From the NCBI RefSeq assembly GCF_034931405.1, contig NZ_JAYGHA010000026.1, forward strand, positions 1-64,000: a stretch of 64,000 nt of DNA, read 5' to 3'. Of the stretch, positions 1-7,611 are shown piece after piece. The notes under the pieces are model-generated. The model was given only the letters and a program-made list of their open reading frames with translations. It was not told where the DNA came from and searched no databases. The position numbers and the translations under genes were made by a program. The stretch's first letter is position 1, and every line of letters starts with the position of its first letter. The DNA comes from RDYJ01 sp034931405 (GTDB lineage: Bacteria; Cyanobacteriota; Cyanobacteriia; Cyanobacteriales; Nostocaceae).

Positions 1-2
1 TT

Positions 3-698
3 ATTGGATTTTTAGAAGCTGGCGTACCTTTAGGAGTAACTTTTTCCTATCTAATTTCTGCCCCAATGGTGAATGAAGTAGCTGTGGTTTTACTGTGGGG
101 TTTATTTGGGTTTAGGGTGACATTGTTGTATGTTGCTTTTGGTGTGGGATTAGCGATCGCCGCAGGTTATATTATTGGTTTGCTAAAACTAGAAAAATGG
201 GTAGAACCTTTTGTTTGGGAACTCCAAAAAGCTAAAAGTGAACAACCAAATAATGAAGATGATGATTTGCAAATCACTAAATTAACATGGGGTGATAGAT
301 TCAAACAAGGACAATTTCAATCTAGCGAGATTTTTAAATCTGTTTGGATATATGTAGTTATTGGTATCGGTGTTGGTGCGGGTATTCATGGTTATGTTCC
401 CACAGAATTTATCACCCGTTGGGCTGGTGCAAATAACCCTTTAGCTGTTCCTATTGCTGTCATTCTGGGTGTTCCTCTTTATGCTAATGTGGCTGGAGTT
501 TTGCCCATTACGGAAGCCTTAGTTAACAAAGGAATGCCCTTGGGAACAGTGCTATCTTTTACAATGGCGGTTACAGCTTTATCATTTCCTGAGATGGTCA
601 TTCTCAAAAAGGTACTGCGACCCCAATTGTTATTAGTATTTATTAGTTTGATGACTATGGGGATTATTAGCATTGGTTATCTGTTTAATTTTCTTTAA
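3..698 (+). CDS. Permease, UPF0718/DUF318 (ArsP-like) family, 5'-truncated by window edge
   Basis: The open frame runs from the first bases of the window to a TAA at 696-698, so the N-terminus lies outside. It gives about 231 residues with several hydrophobic helices. Typical family signatures are a loop PMVNEVAVVLLWG near the start and a second, internally related segment LGVPLYANVAGVLPITEAL about 140 residues later, each with a conserved Pro/Asn-containing helix. Members are inner-membrane permeases; some export organoarsenicals, but the substrate cannot be told here. The ATG at 66 is internal, since the upstream codons read LGVTFSYLISAP in the same frame and belong to the family pattern. 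Confidence 0.75.
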   Translation: MGFLEAGVPLGVTFSYLISAPMVNEVAVVLLWGLFGFRVTLLYVAFGVGLAIAAGYIIGLLKLEKWVEPFVWELQKAKSEQPNNEDDDLQITKLTWGDRFKQGQFQSSEIFKSVWIYVVIGIGVGAGIHGYVPTEFITRWAGANNPLAVPIAVILGVPLYANVAGVLPITEALVNKGMPLGTVLSFTMAVTALSFPEMVILKKVLRPQLLLVFISLMTMGIISIGYLFNFL

Positions 699-733
699 TC
701 AAAACTGCGAAATTTTCCAGTTATTTGTTAAAC

Positions 734-866
734 TATAGGACTCATATTTGAATTTTGAAAAAATCNNNNNNNNNNNNNNNNNNNNNNNNNNNNNNNNNNN
801 NNNNNNNNNNNNNNNNNNNNNNNNNNNNNNNNNNNNNNNNNNNNNNNNNNNNNNNNNATCCCTATA
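734..866. repeat. Unresolved repeat / scaffold gap 1 (N at 766-857)
   Basis: A run of 92 N is bounded on the left by TATAGGACTCATATTTGAAT and following bases up to 765 and on the right by ATCCCTATA. Exactly the same left and right edges bound the second gap at 44,861-44,998. TATAGG and CCTATA form a short terminal inverted repeat, so the missing sequence is probably a MITE or IS copy collapsed in assembly. The true length is unknown. Confidence 0.75.
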
Positions 867-2274
867 ATGCTTTGAGTAAAGCTTGCAGTTTAAGTTGTAC
901 TTCAGCAAATTCTTTGTCAGGATTAGAACCTGCAACAATACCAGCACCTGCATAAAGTCTGGCGTAATTACCATCAATTAATGCTGAACGAATCCCCACA
1001 ATAAACTCACAATTTCCCTGTGCATCTACCCAGCCCAAAGGTGCAGCATATAAACCCCTTTCAAAACTTTCATAACGGCGAATTTCCTCACAAGCAATAT
1101 CTCTACAAGCACCTGCAACCGCTGGTGTAGGATGTAATTGGGCAACAATTTTTAAAGGATGAATGTTAGTAGGTACTACAGCAGTAATTGGTGTCCATAA
1201 ATGTTGAATATTAGATAATTGTCGTAAACGCGGGGCTAAAATTTGGGGAAATAAACCGAGTTTGGATAGACGTTGAGTAATAAAATCAATTACTAATGTA
1301 TGTTCATGTTTTTCTTTGGTACTATTTACCAAATTATTAGCATTATCGGCATCTTCATTAGGTGTTTTACCTCTGGGTGCTGAACCTGCTAAAGCGTCAG
1401 TAATTAGTTGCTGATTTTGAATACTAATTAAACGTTCTGGACTAGCACCGATAAAGTTTTGTCCCTTGCCATTACTGGTAGAAAATACATAACAATTAGG
1501 ATGCAAATGTCGCAGATTATTTAAAGATTTGAATAAATTGAAGGAATTATATGATCTGACATCCAAAGTATCTGCTAAAACAATTTTTCTTAAATGATTA
1601 GAGGCAATTTTTTCTAAAGCTGATAATACAGAATGTTTAAATATGTCGGAATTTGTAATCTTGTTCTTGATAAAATTCGATGGAGAGATTTCAAGGTTTG
1701 GAGAGGAATTTACTAAAGATTGGAGTGTCTTAATTTGGCTTTCTAATTCCCGTAATATCGTTTGAATATTAATGCCGGCATGAATAAGATGATTGACAAC
1801 TAAGGTGCAAGATGAATTTTTGACAGCTACCTGTAATTTAGGTAGAAAAATAGTAGCAGATGGAAATGGATAATCTAATTGATGATGCTGATCAAAAAAG
1901 CTGAAGCTACAAAAAAAGTGAGTAGCGCCGAAAGGTTGGTTAGTATTGCCAAAATTAATCACATTTTTGAGACAATCTTTGATAAATTCTTCAGTTTTAC
2001 TAAATCTATGTTTACCAGCAATCTCTAATTTTGTGATCGCACCAATGGCTGCAATAGCTTCACCTTTACTTCTGTTCTCCAAGTAAAAATTTAATGTATT
2101 TGCTTGGGTAAAATTATCTAATACAACTAAAGGGTCTATGACATCAATATTTAAGGAAATACTAACAATTTGCTGGCTATGATTTTCATAGCACTTTTCC
2201 TGAATTGCTAACAGTAATTGATGTAAATCTTTATAGTCTACAAAGAAACTGCTGCGACATGGTGAAATTGTCAT
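862..2274 (-). CDS. menF: Isochorismate synthase (phylloquinone biosynthesis)
   Basis: A 470-residue protein of the chorismate-binding family. MenF converts chorismate to isochorismate, the first committed step towards phylloquinone (vitamin K1, the photosystem I quinone). The C-terminal half carries the family blocks KIVLADTLDV, SPERLISI, TDALAGSAPRG, EHTLVIDFITQRL, HPTPAVAGACRDIA and the terminal LYAGAGIVAGSNPDKEF. It is divergently placed from menA, menC and menE, which fits the pathway. The product ends in ALLKAL followed by a TAG that overlaps the edge of the gap repeat (862-866), so the repeat lies directly at the stop codon. Salicylate or other isochorismate uses are less likely given the neighbours. 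Confidence 0.9.
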   Translation of the reverse strand: MTISPCRSSFFVDYKDLHQLLLAIQEKCYENHSQQIVSISLNIDVIDPLVVLDNFTQANTLNFYLENRSKGEAIAAIGAITKLEIAGKHRFSKTEEFIKDCLKNVINFGNTNQPFGATHFFCSFSFFDQHHQLDYPFPSATIFLPKLQVAVKNSSCTLVVNHLIHAGINIQTILRELESQIKTLQSLVNSSPNLEISPSNFIKNKITNSDIFKHSVLSALEKIASNHLRKIVLADTLDVRSYNSFNLFKSLNNLRHLHPNCYVFSTSNGKGQNFIGASPERLISIQNQQLITDALAGSAPRGKTPNEDADNANNLVNSTKEKHEHTLVIDFITQRLSKLGLFPQILAPRLRQLSNIQHLWTPITAVVPTNIHPLKIVAQLHPTPAVAGACRDIACEEIRRYESFERGLYAAPLGWVDAQGNCEFIVGIRSALIDGNYARLYAGAGIVAGSNPDKEFAEVQLKLQALLKAL

Positions 2275-2533
2275 GGATGTATAAGTTAATTTATTTTAAG
2301 TTATCTTCCTAAAGTGTAATAAGTCGTGCTGGTATTTCTATAGGTAGCATATTAAGTGGCCATTAACCAGCCTCAACTTTGTTGGGTTCTGGGAAAACCG
2401 AGAACACATACTCTTGGAGGCTGCAAAATGTCAAGTCAAGTTTTGTGAACAGGAGGTAAACCAGCAATCACAAAATTAACATTTTTTGGTAATTCACTAT
2501 CGTTAAATGTCTCAGCAAACTATAAAATCTAAT

Positions 2534-2641
2534 AGACATCTCCGAAAAAGGCGTAGGGACAATTCATGTAGCTTGCTTCCCGCAGGGTCTTGTCCCTACA
2601 AAGGGTTTCAGGTTACGCATATTTAATTTTCGGAGATATCT
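2534..2641. repeat. MITE-like element, 108 bp, between menF and menA
   Basis: The element begins AGACATCTCCGAAAA and ends TTTTCGGAGATATCT; the two ends are inverted repeats with one mismatch, flanked by TA on both sides. An inner hairpin is formed by GTAGGGACAA (2,552 onward) and TTGTCCCTAC. This is the structure expected of a non-autonomous IS630/Tc1-type element. It sits in the shared upstream region of menF and menA; the rest of 2,275-2,683 shows no gene. Confidence 0.7.
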
Positions 2642-2683
2642 AACTGATAAGAAAATTTCTAGTAATGTAACTGAACACGACTG

Positions 2684-3583
2684 ATGACTACAAATCAGAT
2701 ATCAATCCCCAAAAATAAATTATGGCTGGCGGCTATTAAACCGCCAATGTACAGTGTTGCTATTATGCCTATATGGGTAGGTTCATCGGTAGCTTTTGCA
2801 GAAACTAAGATTTTTAATGGCGTAATATTTGCAGTTTTTATGACTGCGGCGATTTTAATTTTAGCCTGGGAAAATATTAGTAATGATGTTTTTGATGCAG
2901 AAACAGGTATTGATAAAAATAAACATCATTCTTTGGTGAATTTAACTGGTAATAAGCAGTTAATGTTTTGGTTAGGTAATTTGTGTTTAGGTTCAGGTTT
3001 GTTGGGAATAATTGCGATCGCTATTTTGCAAAAAGACCCGACTATTATTGCTATAATCCTGCTGTGCTGCGGTTTGGGTTATATGTACCAAGGACCTCCC
3101 TTTCGTCTAGGATACCAGGGTTTAGGGGAAATTCTCTGCTTTTTCGCCTTTGGACCATTGGGAATGACAGCAGCATATTACAGTCAAACTCAAACTTGGT
3201 CAATTACTAATTTAGCCGCTTCTGTGATTGTTGGTATTGTCACCAGTTTAGTTTTATTTTGTTCACATTTTCATCAAGTTAAGGATGATATAGCGGCTGG
3301 AAAGCGATCGCCTATTGTGCGTTTGGGTACGGAAACAGGTGCGAAAGTTTTAGTTGGGTTTACAGCTAGTATTTATCCCTTATCTTTGTTGTTAGTTGGA
3401 TTGGGAATTTTCCCAAGTTGGATATTACTAAGTTGGCTAAGTTTACCCTTTGCATTTCAATTATGTCGTCATGTTCTAGAAAATCATCATCTCCCAGAAA
3501 AAGTCAGTAATTCTAAATTCATCGCTGTAAAAGTTCATTTTTTCAGTTGTTTATTTTTAGGTATAGGATTTATGCTGGGGTAA
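2684..3583 (+). CDS. menA: 1,4-dihydroxy-2-naphthoate phytyltransferase
   Basis: A 299-residue polytopic membrane protein of the UbiA prenyltransferase superfamily. MenA attaches the phytyl chain to DHNA to make demethylphylloquinone. The first Asp-rich motif reads NDVFDAETGID (about residue 67) and the second lies in HQVKDDIAAGKRSP (about residue 200); these bind Mg-diphosphate. Several hydrophobic helices follow the expected spacing. It starts the plus-strand men run menA-menC-menE. The ATG is preceded by no strong ribosome site, but the start matches the family, which begins shortly before LWLAAIKPPMY. Confidence 0.9.
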   Translation: MTTNQISIPKNKLWLAAIKPPMYSVAIMPIWVGSSVAFAETKIFNGVIFAVFMTAAILILAWENISNDVFDAETGIDKNKHHSLVNLTGNKQLMFWLGNLCLGSGLLGIIAIAILQKDPTIIAIILLCCGLGYMYQGPPFRLGYQGLGEILCFFAFGPLGMTAAYYSQTQTWSITNLAASVIVGIVTSLVLFCSHFHQVKDDIAAGKRSPIVRLGTETGAKVLVGFTASIYPLSLLLVGLGIFPSWILLSWLSLPFAFQLCRHVLENHHLPEKVSNSKFIAVKVHFFSCLFLGIGFMLG

Positions 3584-3600
3584 TCAAATCAAGTTTACCC

Positions 3601-3633
3601 AGATCCCCGACTTCTTAAAGAAGTCGGGGATCT
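3601..3633. repeat. Perfect palindromic repeat, CCCCGACTTC family
   Basis: AGATCCCCGACTTCTT and its exact reverse complement are separated by one base, giving a 16-bp stem. It lies in the 68-bp menA-menC spacer. The same arms occur in the repeats at 18,772-18,893, 21,896-22,018, 60,118-60,182 and, decayed, at 56,486-56,517. No T-run follows, so it is a dispersed repeat rather than a clear terminator, although it will form a hairpin in the men mRNA. Confidence 0.85.
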
Positions 3634-3651
3634 ATACCTCTATATATTCTC

Positions 3652-4611
3652 ATGAAATATCAATTTTCCTATCGTTCTATTCATCAAAAATTCACTCGTC
3701 CTGTAATTACTAATCATGGAAGTTGGGAAATCCGCGAAAGCGTAATTATCCGTCTGATTGATGTTAGAGGTAGAGTTAGTTGGGGGGAAATTTCCCCTAT
3801 TTATTGGTTTGGTTCGGAAACCTTAGAACAAGTTTTAGATTTTTGTCGTCAACTACCAACAAAAATTACACCAGAGATAATTTTTGATATCCCAGATAAA
3901 TTACCAGCTTGTCAATTTGGTTTTGAGTCAGCATTAGAGAATTTATCAGAAAAACCCAAACTTATTAATTACGACAATCTCAATTATAGCGGCTTATTAT
4001 CAGCAGGAGAAGATGCTTTAAATCAATGGGAAAGTTTATGGAAACAGGGTTATAAAACATTTAAATGGAAAATAGGAGTTGATGAAATAGCCAAAGAATT
4101 AGAAATCTTTAATTTACTGATTCAGCAGTTACCCATATCAGGAAAACTGCGTTTAGATGCTAACGGTGGACTTAGTTATGAATCAGCTGTATTATGGTTG
4201 AAAACTTGCGAAAATCTAAAAAATAGAATTGAATTTATTGAACAACCGTTAACTTTAGATAAATTCCCAGAAATGCTGGAACTGAGTAACAATTATAGTA
4301 CAAAAATTGCTTTAGATGAATCTGTGGCTACATTACAACAACTTAAAAGTTGTTACAAACAAGGTTGGCGGGGTATTTTTGTGATTAAACCTGGTATAGT
4401 AGGTTCACCATCTCAGTTAAGAAAATTTTGTCAACAATATCCAATTGATATCGTATTTTCATCTGTATTTGAAACTAGAATTGGTAGACAAGCTGCATTA
4501 AAATTAGCAGCAGAATTATCTAGAAATAATCGCGCAGTAGGTTTTGGCATCAATCACTATTTTACAGAAAAAGAAGCAAACTGGCCTCAATCTTTATGGA
4601 ACAACCTTTAG
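3652..4611 (+). CDS. menC: o-succinylbenzoate synthase
   Basis: A 319-residue enolase-superfamily enzyme that dehydrates SHCHC to o-succinylbenzoate in phylloquinone synthesis. The active-site set is visible: Lys in FKWKIGV (about residue 139), metal ligands in LRLDANGG, IEFIEQPL and IALDESVA, and the second Lys in VIKPGIVGS (about residue 242). The last 16 bases overlap the start of menE, so translation of the two is probably coupled. Length is normal for cyanobacterial MenC. Confidence 0.9.
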   Translation: MKYQFSYRSIHQKFTRPVITNHGSWEIRESVIIRLIDVRGRVSWGEISPIYWFGSETLEQVLDFCRQLPTKITPEIIFDIPDKLPACQFGFESALENLSEKPKLINYDNLNYSGLLSAGEDALNQWESLWKQGYKTFKWKIGVDEIAKELEIFNLLIQQLPISGKLRLDANGGLSYESAVLWLKTCENLKNRIEFIEQPLTLDKFPEMLELSNNYSTKIALDESVATLQQLKSCYKQGWRGIFVIKPGIVGSPSQLRKFCQQYPIDIVFSSVFETRIGRQAALKLAAELSRNNRAVGFGINHYFTEKEANWPQSLWNNL

Positions 4612-5945
4612 ATTATTTACGAAATCTTAAAAATCATGATTGGTTAATTGTTAAAAATAGCCAGGATTTTTATAATATAGCGACAGAATTATATTTAGAA
4701 TTAACAAAATTATCAAAAAATGGAACACCACCAAAAATCATTTTAGCTGAAAGTGAACCAGTAAGATTTTTAGCCAGTTTTATTGCTGCTTGCGCTGCTA
4801 AATGTCCGATTTTTTTATGTAACCCCGACTGGGGAAAAAATGAATGGGAACAAGTTTTTGATTTGGTTGAGCCGGATATAGTTTGGGGACTGGGGACTGG
4901 GGAATGGGGAATGGGGACTGGGAATAATAACTTATCAGCTATCGAAAATTGGATTATGATTCCTACAGGGGGTTCTTCGGGAAAGATTAAATTTGCTATT
5001 CACACCTGGGAAACATTAACAGCTTCTGTAGAAGGATTTACAGAATATTTTCAGTTAAATTCAGTTAATTCTTTTTGTGTTTTATCGCTATATCATGTCA
5101 GTGGTTTGATGCAATTTATGAGAAGTTTTACAACTGGAGGTAAATTATTTATTACCTCATTTAAAGAAATCGAATCTCAGCGAATACCTAATATTGATAT
5201 TTCAGATTTTTTTATATCTTTAGTTCCCACTCAATTACAAAGACTGCTGCAAAAGCCAGAATTAACTGCATGGCTTAGTAGTTTTGAAACTGTACTTTTA
5301 GGAGGTGCGCCAGCATGGGAGGAATTGTTAGAAAAAGCGAGATTTCATCAAATTAGATTAGCACCTACCTATGGAATGACAGAAACAGCTTCTCAGGTTG
5401 CTACTTTGAAACCTGATGATTTTTTGAATGGTAAAAATAACAGTGGGCAAATTCTCCCCCATGCGGAAATAACAATTGATAATATAACAGGAAATATTAA
5501 TATTAAGGCTAAATCCTTAGCTTTAGGTTATTATCCCCAACTTTGGGAAAATCCAGATAATTTATTAGTAGATGATATTGGTTTTTTTGATGCAGAAGAA
5601 TATTTACATATTCTCGGCTGTAGTAGTCATAAAATTATTTCTGGGGGCGAAAATATTTACCCGATAGAAGTTGAATTAGCGATTATTAAAACAAACATGA
5701 TTGTTGATGTTTGTGTCATTGGTATACCTGATAAAATTTGGGGACAAGCATTAACAGCTATTTATATTCCTAAAAACCCAGATATTACTATTTTAGAAAT
5801 TCAAACCCAACTCAAAAATCAACTGACTAAATTCAAAATTCCTAAATATTGGATTCCCCTACCAAACTTACCCCGTAATTATCAAGGTAAAATCAACCGT
5901 CAACAACTCCAACAAATAGCACTGGATTTTCTAAAAACTCAATAA
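4596..5945 (+). CDS. menE: o-succinylbenzoate-CoA ligase, with a repeat-encoded insert
   Basis: A 449-residue ANL-superfamily acyl-CoA ligase; it activates o-succinylbenzoate with ATP and CoA. The AMP-binding P-loop is IPTGGSSGKIKFA (about residue 122), followed by APTYGMTETASQ (about residue 258) and the C-terminal hinge and lysine region near GKINRQQLQQ. Overlaps menC by 16 bases. Unusual: bases 4,885-4,925 are five heptads of the type GGGGACT/GGGGAAT plus a partial one. They are translated in frame as WGLGTGEWGMGTGNNN (residues 97-112), just before the core domain. This looks like a tandem-repeat insertion tolerated in a surface loop. Confidence 0.88.
   Translation: MEQPLDYLRNLKNHDWLIVKNSQDFYNIATELYLELTKLSKNGTPPKIILAESEPVRFLASFIAACAAKCPIFLCNPDWGKNEWEQVFDLVEPDIVWGLGTGEWGMGTGNNNLSAIENWIMIPTGGSSGKIKFAIHTWETLTASVEGFTEYFQLNSVNSFCVLSLYHVSGLMQFMRSFTTGGKLFITSFKEIESQRIPNIDISDFFISLVPTQLQRLLQKPELTAWLSSFETVLLGGAPAWEELLEKARFHQIRLAPTYGMTETASQVATLKPDDFLNGKNNSGQILPHAEITIDNITGNINIKAKSLALGYYPQLWENPDNLLVDDIGFFDAEEYLHILGCSSHKIISGGENIYPIEVELAIIKTNMIVDVCVIGIPDKIWGQALTAIYIPKNPDITILEIQTQLKNQLTKFKIPKYWIPLPNLPRNYQGKINRQQLQQIALDFLKTQ
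4885..4925 (+). repeat. Heptanucleotide tandem repeat inside menE
   Basis: Units GGGGACT, GGGGACT, GGGGAAT, GGGGAAT, GGGGACT and a partial GGGAAT follow one another without a break. The same unit type occurs between nif genes at 21,424-21,456 and 51,841-51,888. Such short tandemly repeated repeats are typical of heterocystous cyanobacteria but usually lie between genes. Confidence 0.9.
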
Positions 5946-5949
5946 TTAA

Positions 5950-6399
5950 TTACATAATTTCTTCCCTTGACTTTCTTCTCTCTGCGCCCTCTGCGTCTCT
6001 GCGGTTCGTTTCTAACCAAGAAATCATCTCATCGGGTAATTCCCGCTTAATTTTACTATTCGCATCAATACAAACGTGCCTAGTAACTGCTTTAGCAACT
6101 ATTACCTCAGCCACCGTAATTAAGTATGTAATGTCGAATTTATCAACATTTATTTTTTGGGGAATTAAGCTAATCATTAAATTGTCACCGCAATACATCG
6201 GGCGTAAAAAATCTACATTTGCATGAACGATGGGAAAAGCCACATTGGGATGTGTAAAAAAAGTTTTGATATTGATGCCTGAATGCTGTAGTGATTCTTC
6301 GTAAGCTTCATGACACATACTTAAAGTATGAGCAAAATAAACCACTCCAGCTGCGTCAGTGTCTTGAAATCTGACAGTTCTTTGATATGTGAAAATCAT
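5950..6399 (-). CDS. Hotdog thioesterase, probable 1,4-dihydroxy-2-naphthoyl-CoA hydrolase
   Basis: A 149-residue single-hotdog protein of the 4-hydroxybenzoyl-CoA thioesterase type. The catalytic motif RFQDTDAAGVVYFAH (Asp near residue 15) is intact. Cyanobacterial homologues hydrolyse DHNA-CoA for phylloquinone synthesis, and the position next to menE supports this. It is convergent with menE, only 4 bp apart. The C-terminal tail NRRDAEGAERRKSREEIM is encoded by a dispersed repeat (5,978-6,008) found in many intergenic spots, so the normal protein probably ends near SWLET. The tail is unlikely to be functional. Confidence 0.82.
   Translation of the reverse strand: MIFTYQRTVRFQDTDAAGVVYFAHTLSMCHEAYEESLQHSGINIKTFFTHPNVAFPIVHANVDFLRPMYCGDNLMISLIPQKINVDKFDITYLITVAEVIVAKAVTRHVCIDANSKIKRELPDEMISWLETNRRDAEGAERRKSREEIM
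5978..6008. repeat. Dispersed CAGAGACGCAGAG-type repeat, translated at the thioesterase C-terminus
   Basis: On the minus strand this reads CGCAGAGACGCAGAGGGCGC and on. Relatives occur at 13,871-13,911, 18,143-18,170, 47,813-47,845 and 60,630-60,664, all intergenic. Here it is in frame and supplies the last residues of the thioesterase. Confidence 0.75.
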
Positions 6400-6477
6400 T
6401 TACTAAGAATCCTCAATTCAAACAAAAAGCAGGTATTTTACCTGCCCTAAAAAATCATTGTACTCCACTGGGCAAAA

Positions 6478-7569
6478 TTAGCAATTTAAGGGAATATATA
6501 TATCTTCAGAACTGGGGTTAAGATAAGGACGCTGAACATCAATTAAATGCTGTGCAAAATGTTCATCAATAATCCGCATTCTTTCTTCAATGGCATTTTT
6601 ACCTTTTTCCCAGGATTCTAACAAAGCATTAGCAACTATTTGACAACGGTTCATCCCAAAACTTTCTTGTGTGGCAAATTTTTGGTTTGGTTCTTCAGCT
6701 AAACTCAGACCGGGAGCTAAAAATTTTGTAAATAGGGGAATTTCTGGCTGAAAATAAGACTGATGTTGTTTGTAAACAGCCTGAAGAATTTTGTGAATTG
6801 CGGGATAATCTTGTCTTTCAAAGTGAAGTATCCCCGCATCATATCGTCCATAAATATTGGGGTTATAAAGAACTTCAAAACTAAAGGGAATATTAGCATT
6901 ATTGAGTTGTTGGGTGAGGGTATCCATGAGAGCGATCGCACCCAATGGTGTAAAATTAAAATAAATTCGTCCTACTCCCAAATTAGCCAATGATGTACTT
7001 TGGCGTTCCTGTCCTAGATTACTAACAGCCATATAACACCCATTTTGTAAGCGATTTTTGGGCATCCAAATGGCAATTAAATCACCTACTTTTACGGATT
7101 TTTTACTAGATTTGAGATAACATTGTGGCTCAACATATAATGTCAAAGCATTTTTAGTTACGGCTATAGTCTTGTCTGGTTCTAATCTTAATACTTCCCA
7201 ATTAGAATCATAGTGACCAATACCATGATTATTTTTGTGTAATTGTTCATAAAAATCCCAATCAATCCCCATATTATAGTTTTGATTTAAGCTTTGCTGT
7301 GGTGAATAATTACCATGATTAGCATTGGCTGATAGGACAGTTTGCAGTGAACCATTGTAGTAAATACCATGTAGAAAATTTCGCAATAGTAGAGCCAGAT
7401 ATTTATGTTGTAAATCTGGTGAATTTTGCTTGAATCTATTTGCTACTGTTGTGGGTAAAGCAAAGGGTTGATAATTAGGGTGTTGAATAGAAAAGTTGGA
7501 TGAAATTTGAATATTACTGGCAATATCAAATAAAGAATTGATGACTTGATTGGTAGAATTATTTAACAT
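6478..7569 (-). CDS. HopA1-family protein (LxmY/TvaD-type lyase candidate)
   Basis: A 363-residue protein. The C-terminal half carries the conserved HopA1 pattern: RIYFNFTPLGAIALMDTL, YNPNIYGRYDAGILHFER, PLFTKFLAPGLSLAEEP, SFGMNRCQIVANALLE and DVQRPYLNPSSEDIY. The family is named after a type III effector of Pseudomonas syringae. In bacteria without that system, homologues work with an APH-like kinase: in class V lanthipeptide (LxmK/LxmY) and thioviridamide-type (TvaC/TvaD) pathways the pair dehydrates Ser/Thr in a precursor peptide. Just upstream on the same strand (42 bp) lies an APH-type protein, matching that pairing. There is no export signal and no type III secretion gene nearby. I saw no precursor peptide, so substrate and activity are inferred. 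Confidence 0.78.
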   Translation of the reverse strand: MLNNSTNQVINSLFDIASNIQISSNFSIQHPNYQPFALPTTVANRFKQNSPDLQHKYLALLLRNFLHGIYYNGSLQTVLSANANHGNYSPQQSLNQNYNMGIDWDFYEQLHKNNHGIGHYDSNWEVLRLEPDKTIAVTKNALTLYVEPQCYLKSSKKSVKVGDLIAIWMPKNRLQNGCYMAVSNLGQERQSTSLANLGVGRIYFNFTPLGAIALMDTLTQQLNNANIPFSFEVLYNPNIYGRYDAGILHFERQDYPAIHKILQAVYKQHQSYFQPEIPLFTKFLAPGLSLAEEPNQKFATQESFGMNRCQIVANALLESWEKGKNAIEERMRIIDEHFAQHLIDVQRPYLNPSSEDIYIPLNC

Positions 7570-7611
7570 TAATAAACTTGCACCTCCAAATTTAGAATAC
7601 TAACTAAAATA

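Noticed and set aside
699..977. Reading frames passing through the N run at 766-857
   Set aside because: They consist mostly of unknown bases and shadow the menF C-terminus on the other frames.
3601..3633. Terminator between menA and menC
   Set aside because: The hairpin has no T-run and is a member of a dispersed palindromic repeat family; menA-menC-menE are likely still one transcript.
6478..7569. Type III secretion effector role for the HopA1-family protein
   Set aside because: Cyanobacteria of this type have no type III secretion system, none is nearby, and the adjacent kinase points to the peptide-modifying branch.
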